A stretch of DNA of 64,000 bases from contig JAEUIH010000008.1 of assembly GCA_016795105.1 (NCBI GenBank), forward strand, positions 62,001-126,000, written 5' to 3'. The DNA is from Planctomyces sp. (lineage in GTDB: Bacteria > Planctomycetota > Planctomycetia > Planctomycetales > Planctomycetaceae). The notes beneath the pieces are model-generated. The model did no database searches. It saw only the letters and a program-made list of their open reading frames with translations, and had not been told where the DNA came from. Each line of letters opens with the position of its first letter. The stretch's first letter is position 1. Below are positions 46,091-55,774 of the stretch, piece by piece. A program made the translations under genes and the position numbers.

Positions 46091-46867
46091 TTAATCAAAT
46101 TCCGGACGACGACGTCCCAGTTGTTCCTTAAGCCGAGCGACGATGCTGGAATGCATCTGGCTCACACGACTTTCGGAGAGACCGAGAGTATTTCCGATTT
46201 CTTTCATGGTCAGTTCTTCGTAGTAGTACAGGATGATGATCAGGCGTTCGTTTCGATTGAGCCCTTTCGTCACCAGCTTCATAACATCCAGTTTCTGGAT
46301 GCCGTTGGTTGGGTCTTCACCCTTGCCGTCCTGAACGACGTCAACCTCACGGACATCTTTGTAGCTGTCTGTTTCGTACCACTTCTTGTCGAGACTGACC
46401 AGATTCACAGCACTGGCCTCACTCTTCAGGCGTTCGAATTCATGAATCGAAAGCCCCATTTGTGTGGCAATTTCAATTTCCGTTGGTGGACGTCCAACTC
46501 GAGCTTCCACCGCTTTGCGTGCAGCTTCCATCTTACTGGCTTTGCTTCGAACCAGCCTGGGAACCCAGTCCATGGTTCTTAGCTCGTCCAGCATTGCACC
46601 CCGAATTCGGGGAACACAGTAAGTCTCGAACTTTACACCACGATCCATGTCGAAAGCTTCGATGGCATCCATCAGCCCGAATACTCCGGCCGACATCAGG
46701 TCATTGAGGTCGACACCTTCCGGGAGCTTCGCCCAGACACGTTCCGCGTTGTAGCGAACAAGCGGCAAATACCGCTCCATGAGACGGTTCCTGAGTTCCT
46801 GATTTGTCTGGTCTTTTTTGTATTCCACCCAGACTTCAGAAACGTCTTCACTGACCTTAGTAGCCAT
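46091..46867 (-). CDS. FliA/WhiG-type RNA polymerase sigma factor
   Basis: 258 aa sigma-70 family, group 3. Region 2 (RYLPLVRYNAERVWAKLP, GVFGLMDAIEAFD, RGVKFETYCVPRIRGAMLDE) ends in the FliA/WhiG signature DWVPRLVR. Region 3 (about 107-145) and region 4 with the helix-turn-helix LTMKEIGNTLGLSESRVSQ follow. It directs RNA polymerase to flagellar and chemotaxis promoters in most bacteria. It stands alone here, 38 kb from the chemotaxis operon in this window, with its own terminator. A role in motility is inferred. Confidence 0.93.
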   Translation of the reverse strand: MATKVSEDVSEVWVEYKKDQTNQELRNRLMERYLPLVRYNAERVWAKLPEGVDLNDLMSAGVFGLMDAIEAFDMDRGVKFETYCVPRIRGAMLDELRTMDWVPRLVRSKASKMEAARKAVEARVGRPPTEIEIATQMGLSIHEFERLKSEASAVNLVSLDKKWYETDSYKDVREVDVVQDGKGEDPTNGIQKLDVMKLVTKGLNRNERLIIILYYYEELTMKEIGNTLGLSESRVSQMHSSIVARLKEQLGRRRPEFD

Positions 46868-47354
46868 TCAATCCTCCATGACGAACAGCAAGCACCTATG
46901 AACCGACACTGGACCGTATCAGTCAATATCGGCTTCTGCGACACCACCCAATCATCAGAACCTGTACAATTGCCAGATCTGATCAACTCGATGTGCCGCC
47001 GCAGCTCTGTTCTAACTTCCTATTAACGTCCATCTGCGACCAGAGTGATCTACCAGACTCAGTTCGTATGAACATCGGCATTGTCTGCCGAAACCCGCAT
47101 CCATCTGAACTGACTCAGTCTGTCACCGTGCTCGCGTCTCTGTGGTTGACAACGGGGCGGGTTGATATCGCAGGTGATCACGGACTGTCCAGACGGATGA
47201 TCCCATGTTTGATGATGTTTTTTTTCGAAGATGATGCCTTCGGCATTTTCAACCGGACAGTTTCTGTCGTGTCGGCAGAAAGCGGCTGTCATCACGTGCT
47301 GAGACCACAGATCGGAGCGCCGAACTTGCACTTTCTGCAGAAATGAAGAGGACT
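46868..47354. other. Intergenic region, no supported gene
   Basis: 487 bp upstream of the sigma factor gene. A 117-codon + strand frame (46993-47346) has no ribosome site, an odd Cys/His-rich composition and no recognisable family, so it is not called. The sigma factor promoter is expected near 46900; I see no convincing consensus and no RNA structure. Confidence 0.5.
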
Positions 47355-48272
47355 TCAAACGTCACACGTCCTCGCCCCATGACGCAGTGACAGCACCGGA
47401 TCACTCCAGGTCGGAATGAACTCCTGAGCAACGTACCCTTTGTATCCTGTTTCAAGAATGACCTTCATGATCGCCGGGTAGTTGATCTCCTGATGTTCGT
47501 CGATCTCACACCGCCCGGGGTTGCCGGCCGTGTGATAATGACCAATCATCGAGTGCATGCTGCGGATCCGCCGAATCACGTCCCCATGCATGATTTGCAC
47601 ATGGTAGATATCAAATAAGAGCCGAAAACACGGAGAATTCACCCGTTCAATCAACCGAGCACAGCGATCCAGCTGGTCCCCAAAGTAGCCCGGGTGCCCC
47701 TTCATCGGGTGAGTGTCGTCTCGAGTATTCAAATGCTCAAGAACGAGCGTTACACCTTTGTCCTCGGCGTATCCGATCACCTTCTTCCACGCATCGACGC
47801 AGTTGTCCTCGCCTTCCTGGTCGGTCATCCCGTCGACTCTCATGCCCGTAAACGTAATCACGCTGGAACACTCGAAGCGGACGGCCGTATCAATCGAGCT
47901 GCGAAGTGTGGCGATCACTTCTTCATGGTTTCGAGGATCAACGGGTCCTTTCGCAAATCCGTGGCTGCTGACCAGTGAAATCTTCAGTCCCTTTTCTACC
48001 GCCAACGGATAGAACTCCGCCGGAATCCCCTCAATCCCCTCAATTCCGATTGCCTGCACATGGTCAATCAGCTCGGGGACGGGCATCGGCTGAAAGCACC
48101 ACCCCATCACAGACTGGCGAATTCTGCCGTTCTTTATGCGGAAATTACTCAGATCGTCGCCTTCCTCGCCAGTGGTGGCAGACTGCGCAACGACCGACGG
48201 AGTCAGCGTTCCAATCGTCCCCAATGCCAATCCATGAAGTACAGCACGGCGGCCCGCCATTTCCGGATTCAT
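47355..48272 (-). CDS. Exported hydroxypyruvate isomerase-like TIM barrel
   Basis: 305 aa from the ATG at 48272, which has a GGGGAGAA site. A Tat-like N-terminus (GRRAVLHGLALGTIGTL) is followed by a TIM barrel of the Hyi/xylose-isomerase-like family. Motifs include VMGWCFQPMPVPEL, EHLNTRDDTHPMKG and FDIYHVQIMHGDV, with HYHTAGNPGRCEID and GYVAQEF closing the metal site. It would isomerise a small keto/aldose substrate if active. The substrate is unknown and export is unusual for true Hyi. Confidence 0.85.
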   Translation of the reverse strand: MNPEMAGRRAVLHGLALGTIGTLTPSVVAQSATTGEEGDDLSNFRIKNGRIRQSVMGWCFQPMPVPELIDHVQAIGIEGIEGIPAEFYPLAVEKGLKISLVSSHGFAKGPVDPRNHEEVIATLRSSIDTAVRFECSSVITFTGMRVDGMTDQEGEDNCVDAWKKVIGYAEDKGVTLVLEHLNTRDDTHPMKGHPGYFGDQLDRCARLIERVNSPCFRLLFDIYHVQIMHGDVIRRIRSMHSMIGHYHTAGNPGRCEIDEHQEINYPAIMKVILETGYKGYVAQEFIPTWSDPVLSLRHGARTCDV

Positions 48273-48446
48273 GAGTATTCTCCCCGAACACTTCGACTCA
48301 AACATTGTCAGAACGACAAAATCGTGAATACTTACAGAGTGTCAAAGTAACCAGCAGACCGGGCCCCTGTCCAATCTGCCCGGTACAGCTTCACTCTCAG
48401 TTCCGCAATTGCCTGCCCGTCTCTGGCATACAGAGAATCACAGAAA

Positions 48447-49214
48447 ATGCCCATTGACCAGTCACGACTGCGACGCGAAATCTGCTTTGCGGCTGCGCAA
48501 CTTCTGAGTTCGCGGCGAGAAACCAACTTTACTCATGCCAAATGGCGTGCAGCGCGATCCATTACTCGCTGCTATGTCCGCGCCGATCACCTCCCGACAG
48601 ATATGGAAATCCGCGTTGCTCTCCAGCAGATTATGGCAGCAGAGGGAATTTCCGTGGTTCTCGATTCGACGGCTGCCGGCTCCCGGCATGAACAGTTCCT
48701 GCTGTCACTTCTCCTGCCTTTAGATCGTGTCCAGCAGCCCAGAGATACGCACCCGGAAGGCGACGTGCTGTACCACAGCCTACAGGTGTTTGAACTTGCT
48801 CGTGAACATCGTGACTGGGACGAAGATTTCCTGATGGCTGCCCTGTTCCACGATATCGGCAAGGGAATTGACCCGTTCGATCACGTGGGCGCCGCTTTGC
48901 GGGTTCTGAAGGGTCACATCACGGAACGGACCCATTGGCTGATTGAAAACCATACACTGGCTCATCGGATTGCTGATGGAACCATCGGTGCTCGTGCATG
49001 GAGACGTCTGTCTCAGTCAGACGACGGCGAAACACTGAAACTCCTGGCTTCCTGCGACCGCGAAGGTCGTGTACCAGGCCGAATTGTGTGTACTCCCCAG
49101 GAAGCACTTGCTTTCATCTATGCGCTGTCTGAGGAGAACGACGATTCCGGCCCCTATGACACATCTCTGAATGACGAAGACACCGATGCGACGGATTCTC
49201 AATACGGCTGGTAG
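48447..49214 (+). CDS. HD-domain phosphohydrolase
   Basis: 255 aa. The N-terminal 85 residues are unrecognised. The HD domain has the metal-binding pair in LFHDIGKGIDPFDHVGAA, with an upstream His in VLYHSLQVFELA and a downstream HTLAHRIADG. This type is like the HD part of tRNA nucleotidyltransferases and related phosphohydrolases. The cytoplasmic substrate is unknown. The final 44 bp overlap the next gene in another frame, so translation is probably coupled. Confidence 0.85.
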   Translation: MPIDQSRLRREICFAAAQLLSSRRETNFTHAKWRAARSITRCYVRADHLPTDMEIRVALQQIMAAEGISVVLDSTAAGSRHEQFLLSLLLPLDRVQQPRDTHPEGDVLYHSLQVFELAREHRDWDEDFLMAALFHDIGKGIDPFDHVGAALRVLKGHITERTHWLIENHTLAHRIADGTIGARAWRRLSQSDDGETLKLLASCDREGRVPGRIVCTPQEALAFIYALSEENDDSGPYDTSLNDEDTDATDSQYGW

Positions 49215-51039
49215 CCTGTTCCACCGCCTGCTAAACAACAGCCGTTTCACGTTCAGCCTTGCCGTTATTGCTCTTCAGGTCATCGTCCCAGTCCTGCTGT
49301 GGAGAATTGTCTCAATCCATGGGGTCACGGGAATCATTGATCTGAAGGGTATACTCGCAGTCGTCGTTGCGGCCACGGTCGGCTGGATTTGTGTTCGCAA
49401 CTCCGTCAGGACGTCTCCTTTCCGATCTCAGTATTGGTGGGGACTCGCTTTACTGGTCCTCTTTACAGCTTCCACTCCGTTTCTGATCTTTGCCTGGATC
49501 GAATCGTACCTCGTCGTCGCTGCCCTGTTGTGGGTACTGTTCTGTGCATCAATCGTTTTTTCCCTATGGAGTCCCGCATTCCAGTCCGCAATGAAACGCC
49601 GTGTTGCAGTGTTGACCAATGCTGTAACCGCGTTGCTGTTTTTTGGTCTGCTGTCGATTCATGGAGTTACAGGAGAAGGCCGAACTTCGTTTGAATGGAG
49701 GATCCATCGACTGCCGAACAACCTCATCCCGGATGGCGACTCTGCTTCTGCCGGGACTCTGAAGCCTGAACAGACCGAGCCTGACAACGAGACATCCGGC
49801 GCCATCGTCTGGCCAGGGCATGCCGGGTACTCTGATACAGTTCTCACAGAACAGCGAAATCTGCCGGACAACTGGTGGTCAGAGCTTGAGACAGTCTGGA
49901 CCGTTCCTGTTGGCCCCGGATGGAGTGGAATGGCGGCGACCGAGACACACGTCTTTACACTCGAACAACTCAACAACTGCGATACTCTCACGTCCCGCGA
50001 CATCAATGATGGTCACCAACTCTGGACGGCTACTGTCAATGTCGAGCCATACAAAAGCCCATACGGCGGCGATGGGCCGAGAGCCACCCCGGCAGTCTTT
50101 GACTTCACTGCTGAAGATGGCTCAATCTACAGACGAGTCGTCGCTGCCGGGCCTCGTGACAATGTTATCTGCGTTCGAGCAGCCGACGGTACTGTGATCT
50201 GGCAGACCGATTTAACGGAGTTGAGTACCGGTGAGCCCCTTCACCATGGTCTCAGCGCGTCGCCGTTGATTGTCAATACTATGGTGATTGTAAGCCCTTC
50301 AGCGAGTCACGGACCGGGATTGTGTGCACTCAGTCAGTCCGATGGGAGACTCATCTGGAAAGCTGAGAGCAGCTGGAAGGCCAGTTATTCCTCTCCAATC
50401 CACACCCAGCTCTGTGGCGTGCACCAGATCCTCTTTCACGCCGGCCCTGGAATTCTCTCTCTCGATATTGAATCAGGAAAAACGCTCTGGAGCTTTGAAT
50501 GGACCAATGAACATCAAACAAATGCATCACTACCTGTCGTTGTGAACGCTGAGCAGGGTCTGGTGGCAGTCTCGACAGGTTACGGGACTGGAACGGTGTT
50601 GCTCAAGACCATTGTGAACTCCAGCGGGAAATGGTCTGTCTCTGAAGTGTGGAAATCGAAGGCCCTGAAAACGAAGTTCAGCTCACTGAGCCGCTTTGAC
50701 CGCATGCTCGTTGGGCTCGACGACGGCATTCTTTCGGCCGTTGATCTGGAAACCGGGGAACGTCTCTGGAAGAAAGGGCGATACCGACATGGGCAATCTC
50801 TGAGGGTTGGAAATCAACTTATCGTGCTGTCGGAATCCGGAGAACTGGTCGTCGTCGCACCAGAACAAACGTCGCCTGCGGAACTCGCGAACCTCCCTGT
50901 CCTTACCGGCAAATGCTGGAGCGCCCCGATTCTGTCAGAAGATTCAATCCTCATTAGAAATGATGAACAGATGACGCGTCTCAGGATTGCCGGAGGGCGG
51001 TTACATCCAGAGACTGATACACTGAAACACAAAGATTGA
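49171..51039 (+). CDS. Membrane-anchored PQQ-type beta-propeller protein
   Basis: 622 aa. Four to five N-terminal membrane helices (about 25-165) are followed by a periplasmic PQQ-like propeller of tryptophan-docking repeats (DGHQLWTATVN, DGTVIWQTDL, DGRLIWKAES, SGKTLWSFEW, TGERLWKKGR). The layout is like an assembly propeller or a membrane dehydrogenase without the catalytic residues I would expect; the role is unknown. Starts at 49171 and 49186 are both possible, both inside the preceding HD gene. The end overlaps the convergent DUF456 gene by 39 bp. Confidence 0.85.
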   Translation: MTKTPMRRILNTAGSLFHRLLNNSRFTFSLAVIALQVIVPVLLWRIVSIHGVTGIIDLKGILAVVVAATVGWICVRNSVRTSPFRSQYWWGLALLVLFTASTPFLIFAWIESYLVVAALLWVLFCASIVFSLWSPAFQSAMKRRVAVLTNAVTALLFFGLLSIHGVTGEGRTSFEWRIHRLPNNLIPDGDSASAGTLKPEQTEPDNETSGAIVWPGHAGYSDTVLTEQRNLPDNWWSELETVWTVPVGPGWSGMAATETHVFTLEQLNNCDTLTSRDINDGHQLWTATVNVEPYKSPYGGDGPRATPAVFDFTAEDGSIYRRVVAAGPRDNVICVRAADGTVIWQTDLTELSTGEPLHHGLSASPLIVNTMVIVSPSASHGPGLCALSQSDGRLIWKAESSWKASYSSPIHTQLCGVHQILFHAGPGILSLDIESGKTLWSFEWTNEHQTNASLPVVVNAEQGLVAVSTGYGTGTVLLKTIVNSSGKWSVSEVWKSKALKTKFSSLSRFDRMLVGLDDGILSAVDLETGERLWKKGRYRHGQSLRVGNQLIVLSESGELVVVAPEQTSPAELANLPVLTGKCWSAPILSEDSILIRNDEQMTRLRIAGGRLHPETDTLKHKD

Positions 51040-51531
51040 GATCCCGACAATCAGCTTTGCGAACATGCCGAGGATTCTTCCAACCATTGCGGCAGTGCCG
51101 ATTTCATTTCGTTTGGTTGTATCCGTTCCCTTCCACGCTTCTCCCAGCCACGCTCCCCAAAAGGCCCCGAGCGCTGCTCCGGATACGGCACCAATGGCAC
51201 TCCCCACGAAAGGAATTGGGACAAGAAATGCTCCGCCAATGCTGCCTGCAATTGATAGCCCAAACGACAGCAGCATTGCACGCCGACTGGCACCTTTCTT
51301 CGATGCCTTCGCGGAACCAGTAACCATCTCGAGGACTTCGCCAAATGCCGCCAGCCCAGCCACAATGAGTACTGTGGTCCACGTTGGTCCGACACCGGCA
51401 TCTGTCCCCAGAACGAATAGAGTCAGTGATCCAACCATGACCCAATTTCCTGGAAGCATCAGCAAGTTGGCAAGGACCGCACAACCGTTCACCAACACCA
51501 GCAGAGTCGCTGCCGTCCAGTACCACCACAT
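51001..51531 (-). CDS. DUF456 membrane protein
   Basis: 176 aa and almost wholly hydrophobic: four or five helices with Gly-rich segments (GSIGGAFLVPIPFVGSAIG, GAVSGAALGAFWGAWLGE) typical of DUF456. Small inner-membrane protein of unknown function. Its 3' end overlaps the PQQ-propeller gene. It starts 16 bp past the stop of the antiporter gene on the same strand. Confidence 0.88.
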   Translation of the reverse strand: MWWYWTAATLLVLVNGCAVLANLLMLPGNWVMVGSLTLFVLGTDAGVGPTWTTVLIVAGLAAFGEVLEMVTGSAKASKKGASRRAMLLSFGLSIAGSIGGAFLVPIPFVGSAIGAVSGAALGAFWGAWLGEAWKGTDTTKRNEIGTAAMVGRILGMFAKLIVGISIFVFQCISLWM

Positions 51532-51547
51532 CAGGAAGACTCCGGTT

Positions 51548-53101
51548 TTAGGTCGCCGATCCTTGACCTGCTCCGCGCGACATTGCCCATTTCAAGAGCG
51601 GAGGCGTCACCATGGTTGTGACCATAACCATCACAATAATCGCGGAAAAGATGTCCTCATTCACGATTCGGGAGCCATCGGGACCAACCAACCGACTGCC
51701 TTCAGCCGCAAAGATCAGTCCAACTTCGCCGCGAGGAATCATTCCGAGTCCAACAGCGAGTCGATTCAGCCCCTTCTCAAGGACACCAAAATAGCAGGCA
51801 AGTTTGCCAATAATTGCCACAACTGTAATGCCGGCCGCAAGCAACCAGACTGTCGAATTTGAAAACGCGGCGAGGTCAACCGACATTCCCATCGCCACAA
51901 AGAAGATGGGCACCAATAAAGTGGAGATCGGCGCAAGCGCTTCTTCGAGATGATGATTCTTCCACTTATCACTCACGTCCCGATAATGAGTCCCCTCAAG
52001 AATCAGCCCCCCGGCAAATGCACCGATGATGGCTGCCAGACCGACCTGTGTCGCTGCCCATGAGAATCCAAAACAAATGACAAGAGCTGTCACAACCAAC
52101 ATTCCGTGTCCACGCAAATAGCTGGCAACACGAAACATCGTCTGAGGTACCTTCATTGCGCCCAGAATCAGGGCCACGGCGATGAATGCCACCGAAAGCC
52201 CTACAATGTTCACCAGGGTCATGAATTCAAAATCCGCCCCCTTTTCAATCACTCCCTTAACCACCGCCAGGACCACGATCCCCATAACGTCGTCAATAAC
52301 CGCTGCTCCAAGGATGATCTTGGATTCCCGATCCTGTCCGCGTCCAAGATCTTTGATTACTCGAGCCGTTATACCAACACTCGTTGCACATAGAGTCGCG
52401 CCGATGAAAACCGGCACCTGCCACTCAGATATCGAATCCGAAAGCAGCATATATCCAACACCAAACCCAAGCACCATTGGCGTGACCACTCCGAGGGTCG
52501 CCACCAACATCGAAGATGCTCCAACATTGACCATGTCTTTGACGCGGGATTCAAGCCCCACTTCAAACAACAACATGACCACGCCAATTCTGGACAGCAT
52601 GTCCAGAACATTGCCCGTCAATGCATGGGGATCTTCGAGATTCGGTTTCAGGAATTCAAATGTGGTCATTCCGCCCGATAACAACACCCAGTTGCCGAGC
52701 ACGACCCCAACTGTAAGTTCGCCGAGGACGGCCGGCATATGAATGCGTTCAAACAGGTCACCCGCGAGCTTGGCGGCAAGAAGGATAACTGTAATGGCGA
52801 GCAGGATTTCAGAGACAGGATCCAGATGGCCTCCGCCGTGAGACTTCGAAACTGAACCCGATGCTTCTGTTGCACCAACAACTTCAACCGTTCCCGAATC
52901 CACAGTCGCCGTCGGAGAATTCTCGCCTGACTGGTCACTCTCACCCGAGGCACCCGCTGCCGCCCTCTCAGTGACTCGTTCGTCGGCTGCCCCGAGTCGG
53001 TGTAGACCAGTCAACTGTCCGGTATACGAGAGACACAACACGATGAAAAGAACAAAAATCGACTTCCAGCGAACCGCACCACGGTCGCGGAGGTTGCGCA
53101 T
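51548..53101 (-). CDS. CPA2-type cation/proton antiporter
   Basis: 517 aa from the ATG at 53101; a TTG at 53113 is also open. An N-terminal signal or first helix and a Ser/Gly/acidic spacer (about 30-85) are followed by about twelve helices. Family motifs are LGELTVGVVLGNWVLL, the ion-site AAVIDDVMGIVVLAVV and GAFAGGLILEGT. No KTN/RCK domain is present. It exchanges Na+ or K+ for H+ across the inner membrane. DUF456 follows 16 bp later, suggesting a two-gene unit. Confidence 0.9.
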   Translation of the reverse strand: MRNLRDRGAVRWKSIFVLFIVLCLSYTGQLTGLHRLGAADERVTERAAAGASGESDQSGENSPTATVDSGTVEVVGATEASGSVSKSHGGGHLDPVSEILLAITVILLAAKLAGDLFERIHMPAVLGELTVGVVLGNWVLLSGGMTTFEFLKPNLEDPHALTGNVLDMLSRIGVVMLLFEVGLESRVKDMVNVGASSMLVATLGVVTPMVLGFGVGYMLLSDSISEWQVPVFIGATLCATSVGITARVIKDLGRGQDRESKIILGAAVIDDVMGIVVLAVVKGVIEKGADFEFMTLVNIVGLSVAFIAVALILGAMKVPQTMFRVASYLRGHGMLVVTALVICFGFSWAATQVGLAAIIGAFAGGLILEGTHYRDVSDKWKNHHLEEALAPISTLLVPIFFVAMGMSVDLAAFSNSTVWLLAAGITVVAIIGKLACYFGVLEKGLNRLAVGLGMIPRGEVGLIFAAEGSRLVGPDGSRIVNEDIFSAIIVMVMVTTMVTPPLLKWAMSRGAGQGSAT

Positions 53102-53220
53102 GATTGAAGACAAGGGAGACTTTCAATTTGATTTCGGTACAGATACGGAGATGCAATGAATTCTCGTTGTAGCGAAATCAATCCCGAATTGCGATGAACA
53201 ACACGCCAACGGATTCGTTT

Positions 53221-54441
53221 CTACTTGTCGAGCCGCTTCTCGAGCGCCTCAACGACTGTCTCATCACCACACTCATCCGCATACTTCAACAGCAAACCCA
53301 GAAACGATCGGTCGAGGTCGCTGATTTTATCAAGCTCCCGAATCCTGCCGTCCAGCTGTCGCCCCTGGTCCGCAATGGACTGCATTTTTGCAGCTTCAGG
53401 TAAACGACCTGTTCGCCGGTACAGTGCAGCCAGCTCGTTGTGTGTTTTCCAGCTCATCGGGAAGAGCTTCTTTGCCTGAAGTAAATCCTTTTCAGCCGTT
53501 TCATATTCTTCCACCATCATGCGGTACCATCCTCGCGCCCTCCAGTGATACGGATCAAGGTCTGCACCCTCTGCGGGCAGTTGCAGAAGTTCAGACACCC
53601 CCGAAATGTCACCTGCGTCGATTCGTGCCTGAAGTAATTCGCGTACCACGTCCGAACTCAACGGCGGTGCTGCAATTCGAGCGTTGACCGTCGCCATCGC
53701 TTCATCCGCAGTCTTCTGTGATTCATTGGAGATGTTGCCCACAAGCTTGACTCTGGCTTCCAGCAAACCAGCGAGGAGGACAGCATCCTTTAACGTGAGA
53801 TCCTGAGGATTCGCCTCATACCACGTCTGCAGCACTGCTGTACGGTCTTTAATAAACGCTGTATCCGCCACAGTCAAATAGCCATAAATTACAGGAACGT
53901 CACTTTTCGTGCGACAGGCCTCATGAACCTGATCGATCAACTGCTGTCGATTCAAAGTCATCAGCAGGAAATTACAGTACATCAATCGAATCGGCCCTGA
54001 AGACGGATACAGTTTCAGCGCCTTTACAGCCTCAGCGGCTGCTTCCTCCGGCTTATTTGCCGCGCCGAACAGTATTCCAATACGCAGTTCTGTGACTTCC
54101 TGATGTCGAGTTGATTCAGGTGCCACGAACGCAAGGGACTTCAAACTCTCCTCCGCCGTTGCAGGCGTCAGACGCCCCTTTCGAGCAATCGCTTTGCCCA
54201 GAAAGAAATATGCATCGTCACTCTCCGGCTGGATTTGAACCCACCGCCTGGCGGCAGCCTCAAGGTCATTCCAGCGACCTCTCGATTCGAAACGAATGCT
54301 CTGCTGCACAAGTGCATCAATCTCCTGCTGTGTTGCATAGAAGTTCCAGCCAAAGTAGATCCCAATCCCAGCCAGGACGAGCACGATTGACAGCAGTCGA
54401 TTTCGAAAGTTGCGGTTCTCCACAATCCCCTTAGTTTCCAT
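53221..54441 (-). CDS. Membrane-anchored TPR protein, paralogue B
   Basis: 406 aa from the ATG at 54441, inside the end of the previous gene (11-bp overlap). One N-terminal helix (LLSIVLVLAGIGIYFGWNF) is followed by TPR-like repeats over the rest (FLGKAIARKGRLTPATAEES, GWYRMMVEEYETAEKDLLQA). The last 110 residues match the same region of the neighbour at 54431 (KMQS.A..GR, LLKYADECGDETV), so the two are tandem duplicates. Extracytoplasmic scaffold is the likely role. Last gene of a four-gene operon. Confidence 0.85.
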   Translation of the reverse strand: METKGIVENRNFRNRLLSIVLVLAGIGIYFGWNFYATQQEIDALVQQSIRFESRGRWNDLEAAARRWVQIQPESDDAYFFLGKAIARKGRLTPATAEESLKSLAFVAPESTRHQEVTELRIGILFGAANKPEEAAAEAVKALKLYPSSGPIRLMYCNFLLMTLNRQQLIDQVHEACRTKSDVPVIYGYLTVADTAFIKDRTAVLQTWYEANPQDLTLKDAVLLAGLLEARVKLVGNISNESQKTADEAMATVNARIAAPPLSSDVVRELLQARIDAGDISGVSELLQLPAEGADLDPYHWRARGWYRMMVEEYETAEKDLLQAKKLFPMSWKTHNELAALYRRTGRLPEAAKMQSIADQGRQLDGRIRELDKISDLDRSFLGLLLKYADECGDETVVEALEKRLDK

Positions 54442-55774
54442 CACCAGCGTCCTTGTCACCTTGCGGCTGGCCATCCTGCGACTGGTCCTGATCGCCTTTG
54501 GCGGGATCTGTCGCCGGTGAATTCAGAACGGGACTGGATGAAGGAGACTGCGTACGTTTCAACAATGCCTGATGGACTTCAGTATCTCCGCAGGCCTCGG
54601 CATATTTTGCGAGGCGAGTCAGAATTTCTTCAGTGATGGCATCCGAAGATTTGAGCTGAAGAACCTGTTTCCGTATTTCTCGACCTTCGGCCGCCAGGGA
54701 CTGCATCTTCTGAACGTCCTGTTCCGGCCGTTTCAGGAGACGCATCACGGCAGAATAATGATGCCGCCCCTCGGCACTCATCGGGTGAATCTTCAAGGCT
54801 TCCTGAAAGGACTTCTCCGCTTCAGCAAGATCTTCGGTGGTTAAATGATACCAGCCCCGATGAACCCAGAACTTGTGGTCCTTCGATGCACTTTCAGGTG
54901 CCAGAGCCAATAACCGTCCGACATCTGCAACCTTGCCCTGTTCAACATAATAATCCAGCAGAAATGACAGCAGCACAAGATCCTGCGGATAGACCTTCAC
55001 AAACTCTTCCAGCCGAAACAGAGCCTCGGCCTCTCGGGCGGTGCTTTCTTCTTTAACCTCAACGTCTGCCGTCATCACGATCTGCTCAGCTGTCCTCACC
55101 GCCATACTGACTTTGAACCGCGCATCGTTTCCGTCTGCTGCAAGCCATCGTTGCACGATCTGACGTCCATTGCTGACATTTATCTTGTCGGCGAGCGTCA
55201 GATACGAATAAGCATCTCGCGGCTCTGCACCGGCCGCAATCGCGGTCCGGATCGCATCCAGCATCTCGCGACGTTCCATCAGAAATGCATGGAATGCGAT
55301 CACGTGTGCGTGAGCTTCAAGGATGCGTGAGTCCCGCTGAATGATGTCCCTGTATGTTGCAACGGCAGTCCGAGGTTCATTCAATTCATTCCACTCTAAT
55401 CCGGCCTTTTGAAGCTGAGTCAGCAGGAATCTGGAATCGGTGTCCGGAACCTTCGCAAGGGCATCCCTTGCTTCTTCAAACTTTTCCAGCTTTGCCGCAG
55501 CTTCACCCAGAAACAACCAGGCATCCGGATCCGCAGGAAACTGAGCCGTCCATGCCATTGCAGCCCCGTACTCAGCGTCCCAGTTATACTTGTCTCTTGC
55601 GGTTCGGCACGTTTTTTCAAACTGTCGCCGCTGCCATGACTGATATTGATGCCAACCCAATCCTCCACCAGCAAGCAGCATGATCAGAGTTGAGATGACT
55701 CCGATCAACAATCGCCGCCGACCGGAGGTCTGAGAAGGATATTTTTCAGGTAAGGCCGGGACTTCTGAGCTCAT
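54431..55774 (-). CDS. Membrane-anchored TPR protein, paralogue A
   Basis: 447 aa. An N-terminal membrane helix (LIGVISTLIMLLAGGGLGW) is followed by TPR-like helices (AWLFLGEAAAKLEKFEEARD, GWYHLTTEDLAEAEKSFQEA) and a Gln/Asp/Gly-rich low-complexity tail (from about 415). Its start overlaps the stop of the cytochrome gene by 4 bp (ATGA), a sign of translational coupling. Paralogous to the next gene. Confidence 0.87.
   Translation of the reverse strand: MSSEVPALPEKYPSQTSGRRRLLIGVISTLIMLLAGGGLGWHQYQSWQRRQFEKTCRTARDKYNWDAEYGAAMAWTAQFPADPDAWLFLGEAAAKLEKFEEARDALAKVPDTDSRFLLTQLQKAGLEWNELNEPRTAVATYRDIIQRDSRILEAHAHVIAFHAFLMERREMLDAIRTAIAAGAEPRDAYSYLTLADKINVSNGRQIVQRWLAADGNDARFKVSMAVRTAEQIVMTADVEVKEESTAREAEALFRLEEFVKVYPQDLVLLSFLLDYYVEQGKVADVGRLLALAPESASKDHKFWVHRGWYHLTTEDLAEAEKSFQEALKIHPMSAEGRHHYSAVMRLLKRPEQDVQKMQSLAAEGREIRKQVLQLKSSDAITEEILTRLAKYAEACGDTEVHQALLKRTQSPSSSPVLNSPATDPAKGDQDQSQDGQPQGDKDAGDGN

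Noticed and set aside
46993-47346. 117-codon + strand frame upstream of the sigma factor
   Set aside because: No ribosome site, unusual composition, no family recognised.
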